Source: Ustulina deusta
Lineage: Eukaryota; Ascomycota; Sordariomycetes; Xylariales; Xylariaceae
DNA length: 64,000 nucleotides
Direction: 5' to 3'
NCBI GenBank assembly: GCA_023159155.1
Contig: JAJNNX010000053.1
Span: forward strand, 329,713 to 393,712
In this document: piece after piece, positions 1-13,491 of the stretch
Layout: each line of letters starts with the position of its first letter
Numbering within the stretch: the first letter of the stretch is position 1
The notes under the pieces: generated by a model
Told to the model about the DNA's origin: nothing
What the model saw: only the letters and a program-made list of their open reading frames with translations
Database searches by the model: none
Position numbers and translations under genes: made by a program

Positions 1-3000
1 ATTAGATATATAAATATTAAATAATATAAAACTATTTATTTTTAAATTTATAGTAATAATTAATAGTTTTATAAATACTAAGCACTACTTTAGTAATACT
101 TACTACTTTTAAACCTAAAAAGCAATAAAATTAACTAATTAAAAATTAAACTAATAATTCTATTTTTATATTAATAAATATAAAAACAATTAAAACATTT
201 ATTTTTTTATTTTAAACTTTATATATAATTTTTTATAATATTTATTAATTAATATATTACTACTAAAAATAGCAATAAAAATTAAAATATAAAACTTTTT
301 AATAATAAATATTAATAAAACTATTATAAATTTTAATATTAAATAGTAAGCGCTTAAACTAGTCCGCTAAACCTAAAATATTTAAAAAATAAAATATAAT
401 ATAGCAACCTTTATATAAAAACAATACAAGCTATAAACTAACAAAAAAAAATACCTAATAAATTTTAAAATAAAAAACAAAATTTAAAAAAAAAAAAAAG
501 TTTTATAATATAAGCACTAACTATTAGATTAAACTTTTAATTAATTAAACCTTTTAAAATCTTAAAAAAACAAAAATTTAGCTATATTTTTAACTTATTT
601 AACTTTTATAAAATAAAAAACTTATTTTATATTAACTAATTATAAAAAGCAAGCAATAACTTTTTATTTTAATAAATCTAATTATTACTTTTAGCTAAAA
701 ATATTAATAGCAAAGCAAAATTTAAAATTAAACAAATCAAACAATTAAAAATATATAAAAAAAGCAAAAAGTTATAATACTAAGTTGCTTAAAAAAACTA
801 CAATCTTAATAATATTTAGTATATAGCTTAAAATTTTAAAAATACGCTAATTAAACTTAACTAATTCTATAAAACTTATAAAAAAACCCTTAAACCTCCT
901 ATAAAATTACAAAAATAAATATACGTAATAATAACTAATAAATTTATAAGTAATTATAAAAACAATAATAAAATAATATAATATAAAAAAACTATATAAA
1001 TCTAATATTATTAATAACTTTAAATTAAAACTATATTTAAACTTTTAGTTTTAAAAATAATAATATAATAATTAATATAATCTATATAGTTTTAGGTATA
1101 GTTTTAGCAAAACCTACAAAAATTCTAGACCTATATAGCAATAAAATAAAAAATCTATACATAGACTAACCTAACTCTATAACTATATATATAAAATCTA
1201 TATCTACTTACTTTATAAATTTTAATTTTTTTTTTCTTTTTTTCTTTTTTAGCTTAAAATCTTTGTCTATAGTATTAATAAACTAGCTATAAAAGCTTTA
1301 CTTAACTAATTATAACAGCTTTTATAAGTAATACTAATATTTAAAATATATAAGCCTTAAATTTTTAAAATAATTGCTTAATTATATAAAAAAAACAGCA
1401 ATTATTTTATATTTTAATAATAAGATCTAAACTATAAACTATATAATATATAATAAATCTAAAGCTTACTATAAAATAATATAAAACGTTTGTTTAAAAG
1501 TTATAAAAACTAGTGTTTAATTAGTTATTAATTTTTATAAATTTAATACTTCTAATAAAAATAAGTACTTATAGCATATTATATTAATTATTAATTAATA
1601 CTTAGGTTATACCTAGAATTATTATACTAATAATAAATATACTAGCACTATTTAAAAAGTTTTTAAATATTATATTTAATATATTTAAATATACTATAAT
1701 AATAAAATAAAAGTTATAAAATATAATAATAAGATTGCTAGTAATAATTATAAAATAAACTTATAAAATAAACTTTATAATTTTACTACTATATACTTAA
1801 AATCTTAATAAAATAGCTAAAAAAATAAAAAATATTATTAAATATTAAACAAATTTAATATATAATAATTATAAGCTTTTTGTTTTTTTTTTGGCCTAAA
1901 ATAGTTCAAATAATAATATATTTATATAACTAGATACTTAAACAAATTAATTATTAGCAAGCTCTATATAAAAAATTTTATTTATATTTTAATTATTTAT
2001 AAAAATTTATTAGCTATAATTAAATATTTTATATATTTTATTTAAAAATATTTAAGTATATAATATTTGTTATAACTACTAAAACTAAACTTAAAAAACA
2101 AAAATATAAAAAGTTTAATTTTAATACTTAAATAAACTATTTAATAAATTACTAGTTTATTAATATTTACTATATTTAGTTCCCCTAAAAAAACAAAATT
2201 ATAGTAATAAAAAATATAATTTTTAATAAAAACAAATTCTTTAATAATAATAAAAATAAATTTAAAAATAATCTTTTTAAAATAATTCTAAAAATATATA
2301 AAATATTAATAAATAATATTAATTACTAAAATACTTTTCACTTTAAAAAAAATATAACTAATAAATAAAAAAATAATAAGCTTATTAGCTAATTTTTAAA
2401 AAGCAATACTAAAAATGCTAATAAATCTAAATCTAAAAAGAATTTTAATAAAAACAAGCCTATAAAAAAAAAAAAAAAAGCTCCCTATTAGAACTTCTAT
2501 TTTTATACTAATTTATAGTTCACCTTTAGATTACTAATACTACTATAAAATCTAAAAGTTGCCCTGCTATATTTAATAATACTATAAACTAAATTACTAA
2601 ATCTAAACCTAAACAAAAAACTGCTTAATAATTAATATTAAACTTTTGCTAAATTAACTTTTAATATTTTAACTATAGCTTATTAAACAACCAGCTTTAA
2701 TACAGCTAGATTATAAAAAGTAATAACTATTAATAGCAAATTAATAACTAAAAAAAAAAAGCTAAACTATTAAAAAAAAATTTTAAAATTTATTATAACT
2801 AATTATAACTACTAAATTTTATTAAAAACTCTATTAATAAAAAAAAAAAGCTTTTAAAAAAACTTATTAATTATTATATAACTAATTATAACTATTAAAT
2901 TTTATTAAAAGCTCTACTAGTAAAAAAAAAAAAGCTTTTAAAAAAGCTTATTATTTATTATATACCTAATTATAGCTACTAAATCTTATTAAAAACTTTA

Positions 3001-5897
3001 TTAATAAAAAAAAAAGCCTTTAAAAAATTTATTAGTTATTATATAACTAATTATAACTAATAAATCTTATTAAAAGTTTTACTAATAAAAAAAACTTTTT
3101 TTTTAAACTAAATACTAGCTATTTAAAAGCTTAATTATAAACTTTTTTAAACTAAAAAAAATATATATATATATTAATAAGATTTATTATAATTATTAAA
3201 GTATTATAAAGATTTTATAAATTATTTATTAAAAAATTACTTTAAATAAACAGAACTTATTTATTTATAAAGCTATTAAAAAATAAATATTTAAAAAAAA
3301 ATACTTAAAAGCTTTTTATAAAAAAAGATTATTTTAGATTATATATAAGTTTATGTTTATAAATTTAATAAATATAAATATTATAAAAAATATAAAGCTT
3401 GTTTAGTAGTATAAAAAAATTAGCAGTTAAATAATAACTAAAAGGATATTTATGCTAATATATTAGCAAAAAAATCTTTTAAAACATTAATAACTATTAT
3501 TATTAATTTTAACTTAAAACTTAAATAATATAACGTTATAAATATTTTTATAAATACTAAATTAAATAAAAAGATTTATATATATATATTTTTAAGCTAC
3601 TAAAAACCAAATACTATAGTTAAACTATTGCAAACTTTATATAAACTTTAAAAGTTTTTTTTACTATAGCAAAAAAAGTTTATTAAATTACTATAAAAAA
3701 TAAGCTTTAAGCTAATACTTTATAAATTTTACTGCTATTTTTTAAAAAATATATTTTTGTTTATATATATTAATAATATAGTTATAATATATAAACAAAA
3801 GAGCTAGAAAGCTATAAATAAAACAATTGTTATATTTAAAATATATTATAACTTTACTAGGAATAAAAACTTATAATAGTTCCTAGGCGTTAAAATAATT
3901 AAAAATAAAAAAAAAAGCTTTTTTTAGCTTTTATAAGCTTTTTATATTAAAAAGATCATTAAGCTATAAAATATTATAACTATAGTTTATATAATTACTT
4001 TAATAAAAGCTTAAAAGTTCTTTTTATATAAAAAGATTTTTATATTTATTAGTATTAAATATTATTAATAAAAAATAAAGTTGATTTTATATACTATAGT
4101 AATAACATGCCTAAATATAACATTTAAAATTTTTAAGCTTATATAATTTAATTATAATCTTTTTTCTAAATATTACTAAATTACTAATAAGCTTTTATTA
4201 TATTTACTTTTTATATAGTACTATATATTATAATTTAAAAATAAAAATAACTTTATAATAATTAGCAATACTTTTTTTATAAATAATATTTTTAATTAAA
4301 AAAGTTTTTAAGCTTATATTATAAAGCTTTTTAAAGGAATAATCTGCTAGTAAGCTAATAAATAAAATATAGTTATTATATTTATAACTAAAGCAAAGTT
4401 TTTAGTTTTAGCCCAAGTAGCTAAAAAAGCAATATTTATTAACTAGCTTATTAATAAGTTTGGGGTAATACTACAAAATTAACAAATATAAATATAGTAT
4501 AATAATTAATAAATTATAAAGTTTATTATAAAAAAAATAGCTTTATTATATATTAAACTATAATATATTAATATTTATAACTACTAGTTATACTAAAAAG
4601 TTAAAAATAAAACTATTATAATAAAATATATATTTACTAATAATATAATTACTAATAGATTTATAAAAGCTTTATTTATATTAAAATAAATAGTTTTTTT
4701 AAAATAGCTTAGATTATATAAACTTTTTAAATATAGCTAAAAAGCTTAGTAAAACATATTAATTTTTTAAAAAAAAATCTATAAAATAAAACGTTTAAAC
4801 ATTATTTAAATATAAGTTATAAATTTATAATATATTAATAAAAAGATTATAAAGTATTTTTATATACTTAAAAAGCCCTAGAACTAATAATATAAAAACT
4901 TAACTACTTTAAAAAGTATTAATCTTATTGTAAAGTAGCAAAAAGCTTATAAAAAACATTTATTTTTTTTATTTTTTTAAGCAATAAAAAAATAGCATAA
5001 TATAAACTATAATCCGTAAAGCTTAAATAGTAATATTACTAGCGCCCCTTATAAAAACATCCCAAAAATAACAAATATAAAGCTTAATATTAGCAGAGCT
5101 ATTTATAATTAGTACTTATTACTAATTATTAAAAAGTTTATTTATAAAAACTTATATATATATTTAAAAATATACTATAAATACTACAATTTATTATTAA
5201 ACGTTTTAATATAGTTACTATCTAAACAACTTTAAAAAATACTATAAATATAATATTTTTTAAAAAATCTCTAAAAATACTAGCTATAAATAAAAACCAG
5301 CTTGCTATAAAAGCAAAGTATAACTATAACTATAAAAAGCAATAGTAATAAATATAATACTTTAGTTACTAAAAGTTTAACTAAGCAGAACTAGCAATAA
5401 TATAAATATAACTAAAATAACCCAACTAAAAGCTAAATAATAAGTGCTAAACAAAGCTAATAAAAAACTAGCTATTCTAAAAATAATAATAATAGCAGCA
5501 AAAGCTTAATAAAAAAGCATTAAAAAAACAGTAATAGTAATAATTTTAAATTAATAATAAATTTATTAATTATTAATTTAAAAAATAGTTATATATTATA
5601 TTTATAAGTTTTAGCCTAGTTAAAAGTGCTAACTATTATAATTTAAGCAGAAAAAAAACTAAAAAAATATTATAACAATTCTTTTTATATATATTAGTAA
5701 GCTTTTTACTAAATAACCTAGAGCTTTTTTAAAACTTATAATAAAAAAAAATTTTTTTTTTAATAGTTAGTAATATATTAGCAAAAAATAATTTTATAAT
5801 TAAAACAAAAAAAAAAATTAGTATAGATCTTATTACAAAAAAGTAAAGTGTTTAATATTTTAGTTCTAAGAACTTATTACAAAAATTTTATAAAAAC

Positions 5898-5929
<32 letters not shown>

Positions 5930-6240
5930 TTAATAATACTAAAAATAAGCTTATATATATTATATTTATAAGTACACCTTTTTATAAACATTTTTGCTTA
6001 CTAAATTAAAAGCATACTTTTTTATAAATATTTTTATTTACTAAGCTTGCTATACTATATTTTAAATAATTATATAATAATATATATAATATTTAGAACT
6101 AGTTTATATAATTATTTATATGCTATATTAATTATTTATATATTATTTATGCTCTAATACTTATTTATAACTATTTTTATAGCTATAATAATATATATAT
6201 AAAAAGAGTTATTAAAATAACTCTTTTTAAAAGGGTATAT
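1..6240 (+). mobile_element. RIP-degraded Ty1/copia-type retrotransposon block
   Basis: The block is almost pure A+T, has no open frame of useful length and is full of TAA/TAG codons, as expected for a repeat hit by repeat-induced point mutation. On the plus strand a copia reverse transcriptase can still be followed at about 3600-3960 through its stops. I could not find matching terminal repeats, so the element's ends are undefined and more than one insertion may be present. A short direct repeat of about 30 bp occurs near 5985-6045. The interpretation as a copia relic rests on the RT segment; assignment of the rest to the same element is inference. Confidence 0.7.
3600..3965 (+). pseudogene. 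Copia reverse transcriptase relic, stop-riddled
   Basis: Read through internal stops, the plus strand gives the fungal copia pattern LLQTLYKL..., then Q-K-K-F-x-K-L-L, a C-Y-F-L-K-N segment, the sequence FIYINNIVI where active elements have FxYVDDIVI, and further on NFT followed by FLGVKII. The two catalytic Asp codons now read Asn, which is what G-to-A RIP changes produce. This lineage differs from the copia element at 14011-19901, whose RT has the LKQAPRAW-type block. The copy cannot encode an active enzyme. Confidence 0.75.
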
Positions 6241-7382
6241 TAGATTTGGCTTATAGTTAGTAGCTATAAAAAAAACTAATTAGGCATAAATAATAAAATT
6301 ACTTAGTTATATAAGCGTTATAGCTTAATAACGTAGCTTAGTAAGTATAGCTAGGCCACACTCACTAGCAAGCTTATAGATAAATACCTTATAGAGGCAA
6401 AATAGGACCTATAAGAAACAATAAGAGACAAAGCGATCTAAACACATATATGCGGTACGCTCTATAATACTAAATCCGACACCAGGCCAGTACAGACCAA
6501 ATAGGTCAAAAAATGACTTTATTACACTTGCTAAAAGAACTATACTTAGAGGATAGCCTTATAATTGCAAGCCTTGCTATATTTTTTTTAATTTAATTAA
6601 AGGTTGTTTAGTTTATTAAAAAAGGAAGTGTATATATATAGTATATTAATCGAAACCCTAGAAATATATTATAATAACTTGACCTAAATAAATAAATAAA
6701 AATATTTTAAGGGTCTTATAGCTAGTCTTATTCTTAAACAGAAATTAATATATAATTCGGAATACTTTTAAGCAAATTATTAAAAATAAAACGTTAATTT
6801 ATTCGTATATACCCTTTTATTTTTTAACGTATTAAAGCATTATAATACTTCTAAATATAAAAACTATATAAAAAATTAATAGAAAGTAATTAAATCATTT
6901 ATTTAGCCCCGGACGTTGCCCGTTTATTTTTATCTATTTTATTAAATATGTAATAATAGAGTATTTAAAATAAATTTTTTAGATTTGTATGGGCCGCGTA
7001 TACCCTCTTAGACTTTTTCCGCATCGAGTACTCAGACGTCCTTTATAGGTCTTTTTGTATGGGCCCACATTATACCGCCACAGGCCCACAAAACCTCAAG
7101 AAAGATGTATTATGGGCCTATGTGGGGCGTCTGAAACTGAGATAAGATACTATACTAGTTTGATTAATGCATCTCCTTCCCCGGGTTTCATACATAATAT
7201 CATGCAGTTTCGTCATCTACTGCGTCTACGTTTCTAGCCTTCAACACTAATGACCACAATTCCTCTGACCCCACCACACTAGTCTGTTCAAAGCTGGCTC
7301 ATCATTCTGACATTACAATCTCAAGGTTTAACAGCCACAATATATCATGCAATTCTTGTGAAATAATACAACATCACCGCGA
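6241..7382. other. Transition zone with transposon debris, no gene seen
   Basis: Base composition climbs gradually from AT-rich to normal. The stretch 6241-6560 keeps some G+C-richer islands that look like less mutated repeat sequence. A short open frame at 7055-7237 has no recognisable features and I do not call it a gene. Confidence 0.5.
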
Positions 7383-7735
7383 ATGATAGACACCCTTGTT
7401 GAGAAGGTCAATGAAAACGCTGACCGGATTTTCTTCAAGGCATATATACGTTTGATTGGCGTTCTATCTCTGGAATGCGTAACGGAGGAGATGGCGAGCA
7501 GTCCGGCGGACCTCTATGAGCTGTACACCAACCTTGGCGGAAGGCTTGGCTTGCTCAAGTAGTCAACCTACATCTATTCTCGCCTAGGCCCTAGGCTGCC
7601 CGCTCAAACTTGGACAATATTCTTAGATTTGCGAACTATATCCCGGATGATACCTGTCTCGTTGATCCTCGACCGATTACCGTGGAGCGCCACCTATCCA
7701 GTACCCAAACGGTGTCACTGGCCGATATTTTCATC
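7383..7735 (+). pseudogene. Unrecognised coding-like remnant
   Basis: An ATG at 7383 opens 59 codons to a TAG at 7560-7562 with gene-like codon usage and a plausible amphipathic composition (start MIDTLVEKVNENADRIFF). After a possible intron-like gap with AG at about 7632-7633, a second coding-like stretch reads FANYIPDDTCLVDPRP and ends within about 100 bases. No family is recognised and the pieces do not join cleanly in frame, so this is probably the remains of a gene rather than a live one. The neighbours, RIP-mutated repeats upstream and a secreted ribonuclease downstream, say nothing about its role. Confidence 0.25.
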
Positions 7736-7739
7736 TTTA

Positions 7740-8420
7740 CATGCTAAAAGAATTCACTTTAAGCAGATGAGCCGCGGGGGGGTGAGCAGACAAATGTGAA
7801 TAGGGCTCATGGCATTGCTACCTCTAACAAATCGACACTGATGTCTTGCGAGCATAATCTGCACTCATGCTTATGAACATCTCCAAGTCGGCGTGACGTA
7901 GACTTGCTGAAGTCTTTCATAACCTCTTCGTAGGACCATACGAAAAAGGAAGGAGCTCTTCATTTGGAAATAATAGTGCTACCCTTGCCTTGACGATGTT
8001 CGGAGTAGCCCGGGGTATTATCAAACAAGTATCTGTGGCTCGGCCGGCACCTGCCGCCTGCAAGACTGGGCGTTCAATGAATATACCCATTCTAAATCAC
8101 CAGATCTGTATAGGTTGAGTGTTTAATAGTAAATCACATATTTTGCAGCTGGCGAGTCGAATCGTAGAATACGTATCGTAGTTGAGGATACATTCGAGTT
8201 AGATCTTTTTTCTGATTATATCATATCCAGACGCAGTATAATTACCCCAAGTAGTAGGCCTAAGATTGATTGAGAATTTTATCTATATTTTCAAGAACTT
8301 TTTTTTCTCACATAGCGTCATATGAGATATCCCATTCAGAATTTCCCACCTCGGTATCGCATCCGTGCCCATGCGACAACAAAGCTAGGTCCTTAGAGTT
8401 TCCAGCTCCAAGAGAGGCGA
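7740..8420. other. Intergenic, nothing recognised
   Basis: No open frame or conserved motif is supported here. It is the 3' flank of the ribonuclease gene, which is transcribed toward this region. Confidence 0.5.
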
Positions 8421-8937
8421 TCAGCTAGTCCCGGAGCAGCCAACGAAGTTATTTCCGCTGGCACCGGTATGCGTAATCTCGCCAGCGAGCTTGCAAGAGG
8501 TGTTGATGATGACGCGATCAGCGCCAGGGCTTCCTATAAGCGAGTGAGCATCGAGTCTGGTAACTGGGTTGCCTAGTTGTAGAACGAAACATACCGCCAG
8601 TGTAGACGCCACTCGTGAGCATGGGGAATTCAAGGTAGGGGCCTGCAACGACGAAGCTGAAGCCTTCGTAGTTGTTGTAGGTATGAGGGTATCCACCAGG
8701 GGCCTTTAGAAACTAGTAGTCAGTCGTTGTCCGGATGCCCGAAATTTCCGGAGACTCGGAGATACATACGGAGCCCGCTTTGTAATATGTGCAGGCCTTC
8801 TGTGCGGCCTGGTTTACCTGCGTGGCAGTATAGTACGTCGAGCCACATGTCGTCGCAGCGCGTTCTTCCAAAACAGGCGCAGCCAAGGTAGGGGTAACGA
8901 GGGCCACCAGGGCCAAGAGAGATGTGAAGACCTGCAT
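8421..8937 (-). CDS. Secreted guanyl-specific ribonuclease, T1/F1 family
   Basis: The enzyme cleaves single-stranded RNA after G and is secreted. Three exons on the minus strand (8937-8770, 8712-8595, 8533-8421) give 132 residues. Both introns start GTATGT; they end in CTAG and TATAG. The ATG at 8937 is chosen because it starts a signal peptide (residues 1-20, cleavage after TLAA) followed by a short pro-segment ending in ER. The mature part begins near ATTCGSTYY, very like Fusarium RNase F1. Catalytic residues of the family are present: Tyr64 and His66 in [11 protein letters not shown], Glu84 in YLEFP, Arg102 in GADRV and His117 in [12 protein letters not shown] longer in-frame ATG upstream would bury the signal peptide. 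Family assignment is firm; the biological role (nutrient scavenging, defence or interaction with a host) is inference. Confidence 0.93.
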
Positions 8938-9037
8938 CTTGGGGGTTTTTGCGAAGGTTAAGAAAATATAGAGTTTTGACTGAGACCTGCAGACATTGAA
9001 GGACGGCGAGTAGGAAGAAAGGTTGGAGATCGGTATC

Positions 9038-9043
9038 TTTATA
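9038..9043 (-). promoter_or_regulatory. Putative TATA box of the ribonuclease gene
   Basis: TATAAA on the minus strand lies about 100 bp upstream of the ribonuclease ATG, the same spacing seen for TATA-like sites of several other genes here. Position is the only evidence. Confidence 0.4.
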
Positions 9044-9675
9044 CTGTTTCTTGCGGACGCCTTCAATTGAGCGCTTGCGCACACGCGCCACGCCGGCTTC
9101 CTCTTTAAGCTGGCGCCGTGAGATGTAGTATTTCAAGAACGGAACTTAGTGGCATTGATGGAAAGTGGCTATTGTCAATTGAAGCTTAGAATACCATGGC
9201 GCCGGAGCACGTGGCTTATCTCAGTTGAAGGATCTGGAAACCAGCGATCGGCACATAGCCGAAAAGGGCAGGTGAGCGGCCACGAAATGGGGACGCGGAA
9301 TAAGAACGTGCTATTAAGGTTGGGCGAGAAAGCAGGGACTTGAGACTTTTCCCGAGACCTTTGTGGAGTGCCTAGTTGGAGATGTTATCTTCGGGTCCAT
9401 CTTGGGCGATAGCGAGATAATAACCGGGCTTCAAACCGCACACCTGTTAGCTTTGCCCTGAGCGGTGAGCTGCGATCTTGCTGGGTGGTGAATAACGAGA
9501 ATTAGTTAACTATTGTCGATAGAAAGAGGCGCTTTCTTGTCAGCGGGGATGATAGGACGGGAACAAGAGTTTCTTCGTCAAAATGCCTCATTACAAATAC
9601 CAAGACCTCGCTGCGATGCACTACAATTAATTGGCAAGGCACTTCCCGTATGAATATGTGAAAGGGAAAGCTCTC

Positions 9676-9681
9676 TTAGCC
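9676..9681 (-). promoter_or_regulatory. Possible XlnR/Xyr1-type site (GGCTAA on minus strand)
   Basis: The plus strand reads TTAGCC, the reverse complement of GGCTAA, the core recognised by xylanolytic regulators of the XlnR family. It lies about 530 bp upstream of the GH115 start. A hexamer is expected by chance fairly often, so this only gains weight because the downstream gene is predicted to act on xylan. Confidence 0.25.
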
Positions 9682-9900
9682 TACACCCAGATAAATAGAC
9701 GACATCTAGTTGCATTGCAAGTCGTTTTAGCTTGCCCAATGAAGTGCGGTAGTTGTTCGAATAGAGTGGTGTAACGAAGCCCGGTAGAGATCCAATTACC
9801 CATTTATGTCGGCTTGGGGTAGATGGGGAAAGACAGAACTCATTATGCTGTGAGGGTAACGCCCATCATCTAGAATCTATACAAAGGGGTAGCTTGTAGA

Positions 9901-9931
9901 TCCGGGGTAGTATCCGGGTAGTATCCGGGGA
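9901..9931 (+). promoter_or_regulatory. Tandem TCCGGGGTAGTA array, possible CreA sites
   Basis: The unit TCCGGG(G)TAGTA occurs twice in a row followed by a third TCCGGGG. Two CCGGGG cores (9902-9907 and 9925-9930) match SYGGRG, the consensus of the carbon-catabolite repressor CreA. The array is about 290 bp upstream of the GH115 gene. The repeat is directly visible; regulator binding is inference. Confidence 0.4.
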
Positions 9932-10096
9932 CAGTGGATTCAGATCATCATTGCCGCTGATCGGTTTTACATTAGCGAGAATACCGAGTGATGGTCCGAT
10001 CACTTATGGTCAATGAGGAGAAACGCGGGGAAATACAATCTGAGATCAATTGGCGGAAGACCCAAAACTTAAGCAGAGCAAGAGTGAATAGAGAAA

Positions 10097-10104
10097 TATA
10101 AATA
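10097..10104 (+). promoter_or_regulatory. Putative TATA box of the GH115 gene
   Basis: TATAAATA lies 115 bp upstream of the GH115 ATG, at the spacing seen for other genes in the window. Confidence 0.45.
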
Positions 10105-10211
10105 AAGCCGACGCGGAAGGAACCAATATTGAAAAGATGACCATTTAATGTTCCAAGGCATGAGCCGACACGAATGCCGCTGCGACGACACGCCCTCTTG
10201 TAGACACCAAA

Positions 10212-13200
10212 ATGCAACTCCCACGGCTTTTGTGTCTAACTCTCTTCTCCTTAGTTTCAGGATTACTGGAGGAGAGTATTGTCACGTTCGAGAGTGATGA
10301 AGCGTCTGTCCCTCTTCACGGTGCTTCAATAGTGTATAGCGCCGATGACCCCGTTGGTGTCGAGATAGCAGCTACGAGCCTTGCGGAAGATCTTGAAGCT
10401 ATCACAGGCACGAGGCCATCGATTTTCAAGGTTGGGGGCGGGGAGCCTATCGCATGCACCGGATGCGCTGACAATGTTATCATCGCCGCGACTGTGGATT
10501 CTGATGTTGTCGGAGCCATAGTACAAGATGGCAAGTTGGATGTCTCATCTATTGATGGGAAATGGGAAACATACCAGACAAGCGTCATGGATAACCCAAT
10601 ATCGGGTGTCAAGCGAGCCCTTGTCATTGTGGGAAGCGATAAGAGGGGTGTAGCCTTTGGTATCTACACACTCTCAGAGCAGTGTGGTCAGTCACCGTAA
10701 GTTTTTCTACTAGGGGGTTTATGATCGGGTTTTAGACTAAGGCACGCAGGTTTCACTGGTGGGCAGATGTCCCTGCAACAAAACACGAGGAGATCTATGC
10801 CATTCCGGGGAATACTTCGTTTGGGCCTCCAAGCGTCCAATACCGTGGCCTCTTCATCAACGACGAAGCTCCTGGTCTAACAGGGTAGGGAAGAACTCTC
10901 TTTCTAATCCAAAGAGGCACATTTCTGACAATTGTAGATGGTGGTCGAAAGCCCACGGAGTTGATCACCAACCAATAGACACAGAGTTCTACAAGCATGT
11001 GTTCGACATGCTATTACGTCTAAAGGGAAACTTCATATGGCCTTCCATGTGGAAATCGTTCGTATATCGGCCTGGGAATATATTCTTCACAGATGACCCT
11101 GGTAATGTGCAGCTTGCGGACGACTATGGGATTGTTGTCTCAACTAGTCATCACGAGCCGATGCAAAAGGCCACCAATGAGTGGAATGATACTATTCAAG
11201 GTCCTTGGGACTGGGAGAAGAATAGAGATAACGTCACCCTTTTCATGGACGATGGTGCACGCCGAGCGGGGCAGAATGCGACGTACTTTACTCTCGGGAT
11301 GCGTGGTGAGGGTGATGGCCCAATTCAAGCCGATGACCCAGTCGCAATCCTTACAGACGTCTTCGAAACCCAGCGCGAGATCCTCGCGAAATACTATGGA
11401 AATGCATCTGAGGCAAGACGTACGTTCCACGAAAGCCCGCATGGGAACAAGCTAATGCTGGATAGAGGTCTGGACAATTTACAAAGAAGTGGCAACGTAT
11501 TATGCCGCTGGTCTGATCCCACCCGATGACGTGACTCTCATGTTTACGGACGATAATATGGGAAATATTCAGAGGTTACCTCTCGCTAACGAGACCACGA
11601 GGTCTGGTGGAATAGGAGTAAGATTGAGCCCTACCTTTTTGCACTATCCTAGAATATAATTACTGATCGCTGGGACATTTCAGCTGTATTATCATTTGGA
11701 ATATGTGGGCGTTCCAAAGTCGTACAAATGGCAGAACACTAACAATTTGGTAAGTTGAGCGAGCACACCTAGACTATTCAATTGTTCTGATGATGAAATA
11801 TTCAGGCGAAAGTCTATAAAGAGTTGTACCACGCCTACCAGCGAGGCGTGGATCGCATATGGGTCATCAACATTGCTGACATTAAACCCCTGGAAATGCC
11901 GTTTGGGTTCATTATGGACCTTGCGTGGAACATGTCGTCTATCGATTTCGATACAATCCCAACTTACTTGGAAGCATTCGCTACCCGAGAATTTGGATCC
12001 GAGCACGCCTCAGAGATCTCCCAGATTCTCCTGGAACAAAGCAGGCTCATTGGGCGAAGGAAGTATGAATCTGTCCAGTCACAGACATATTCAGTTCTGA
12101 ACTACCACGAGAATGAGCGGGTTTTATCGGAGTGGCAGGCTCTGGCCGATAAAGTGGTTTCAGTCCTGGACCAACTGCCAGAAGAACGCAAGGATGCGTA
12201 TTGGCACCATGTTCAGTATCCAATCTTGTCCGGCCAGGCATACTACTCAGTTATGTTGGGGCTTGGCAAGAACCAGCAGATCGGATTTGAACGTCGAAAC
12301 TCGGCAAATTCTCTAGCAGATCAGGTGAGGGAGGATTTCGATCGAGACTTCGAACTTACGGAGAAATATAATTCTATTGTGGGTGGTAAATGGGCTGGGA
12401 TGTTGTCACAACCTCACTACGACCAGTATCTCCAGTCCAGCGGTGATGATTGGGCCGAGCCGACCAGAGATGTCATCTCAGGCTTATGGTACGTTCAACT
12501 ACGACAAAACTCATCATACGCGTCTGGAAACTTGGGTATATCCGCCGAAGGAGGCGGGAGCGCACAAGCGCAGGCTCGTTGCTTACCGTCGACGTGGGCT
12601 TCAGCACCTACGACCGACCAATTCGCGCCAGTATTACCGATCTTAGATCCCTACGGAAAGGGAACATGGACGGTAGACCTCTTCCACCGAGGCGATTATC
12701 GCATTCCAATTGAATGGGAGGTGGATATACCATATGATTGGATTCTCTTCAGTCCTTCGTCCGGCGCTCTGTCCATGGACCAGTCAGAGCAACGCATCAA
12801 TGTATCAATTGATTGGTCTGCGGTCCCGGAGGATATGGATGAAACCATAGGAGTGCGCATCAACTACAACCACTCGCCATGGTTCGATCTTATTCACTTA
12901 CCTATCATCAATTACAAAGCTCCGGACGACTTTATCGGGTTTCCTGAGACGTCGGGGATCATAGCCATCGAAGCACCTCACTTCCAACGCAAGTCCAACG
13001 GCAACGTGACGTTCGAGCACATTCCGTATCTGGGCACGCGCACCGACTCGGGTTCACTGGCACTTCGGCCCTACAAGGACGCGCGAGTTTCGGAGGACGT
13101 TGCCCGGAATGCGTGGGTCGAATATGACATCTACTTATTCGACGCCACCTCTCTCACAGCCACTGTATACGTCAACGGTGCCCTAGACACAGACCCTACG

Positions 13201-13491
13201 CTCCTCATGAGGTACTCGCTAACACTGAGCGACGGCGACACGCCAGCCAACTTCACCCGGCTATTGGGGGACCCTGCAACACCAGGTGATACGCCGCCGG
13301 ATTGGCGGATCACGGTGGCCGATCATGTCTGGATGCGAAATGTAACGTTGGGAGACGTGAGCGAGGGGCGGCATACGCTACGGTGGCAGACCAACTCCCC
13401 CGAGGTGTACCTGGAGAAGATTGTGCTGAACACGAGGGATGGGTTGAAAAGCAGCTACCTTGGACCGCCCGAGACCAGGCTGCTATTGTAG
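10212..13491 (+). CDS. GH115 xylan alpha-1,2-glucuronidase, secreted
   Basis: The predicted enzyme removes (4-O-methyl)glucuronic acid side chains from xylan outside the cell. Six exons (10212-10696, 10750-10884, 10938-11419, 11466-11617, 11684-11749, 11806-13491) give 1001 residues, the usual size for the family. A hydrophobic leader (MQLPRLLCLTLFSLVSG) supports secretion. Family blocks in order: HWWADVP, YRGLFINDEAPGLTGWW, LRLKGNFIWPSMW, TSHHEPMQKATNEW, TLGMRGEGDGPI, VWTIYKEVATYYAAG, PDDVTLMFTDDNMGNIQRLP, a DRIWVINIADIKPLE block, and DPYGKGTWTVDLFHRGD starting the C-terminal beta-rich part. Spliced frames close exactly at each junction. The long last exon has no internal break. Upstream sites fit carbon-source control. 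Function by family is well supported; fine substrate preference is not readable. Confidence 0.92.

Larger units (their letters stand above)
9085..10211. other. Divergent intergenic region, ribonuclease/GH115
   Basis: Serves as promoter region for both the minus-strand ribonuclease and the plus-strand GH115 gene. No gene is supported. It contains the short sites listed separately: a GGCTAA-type site, a tandem CCGGGG array and a TATA-like box. Confidence 0.5.
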
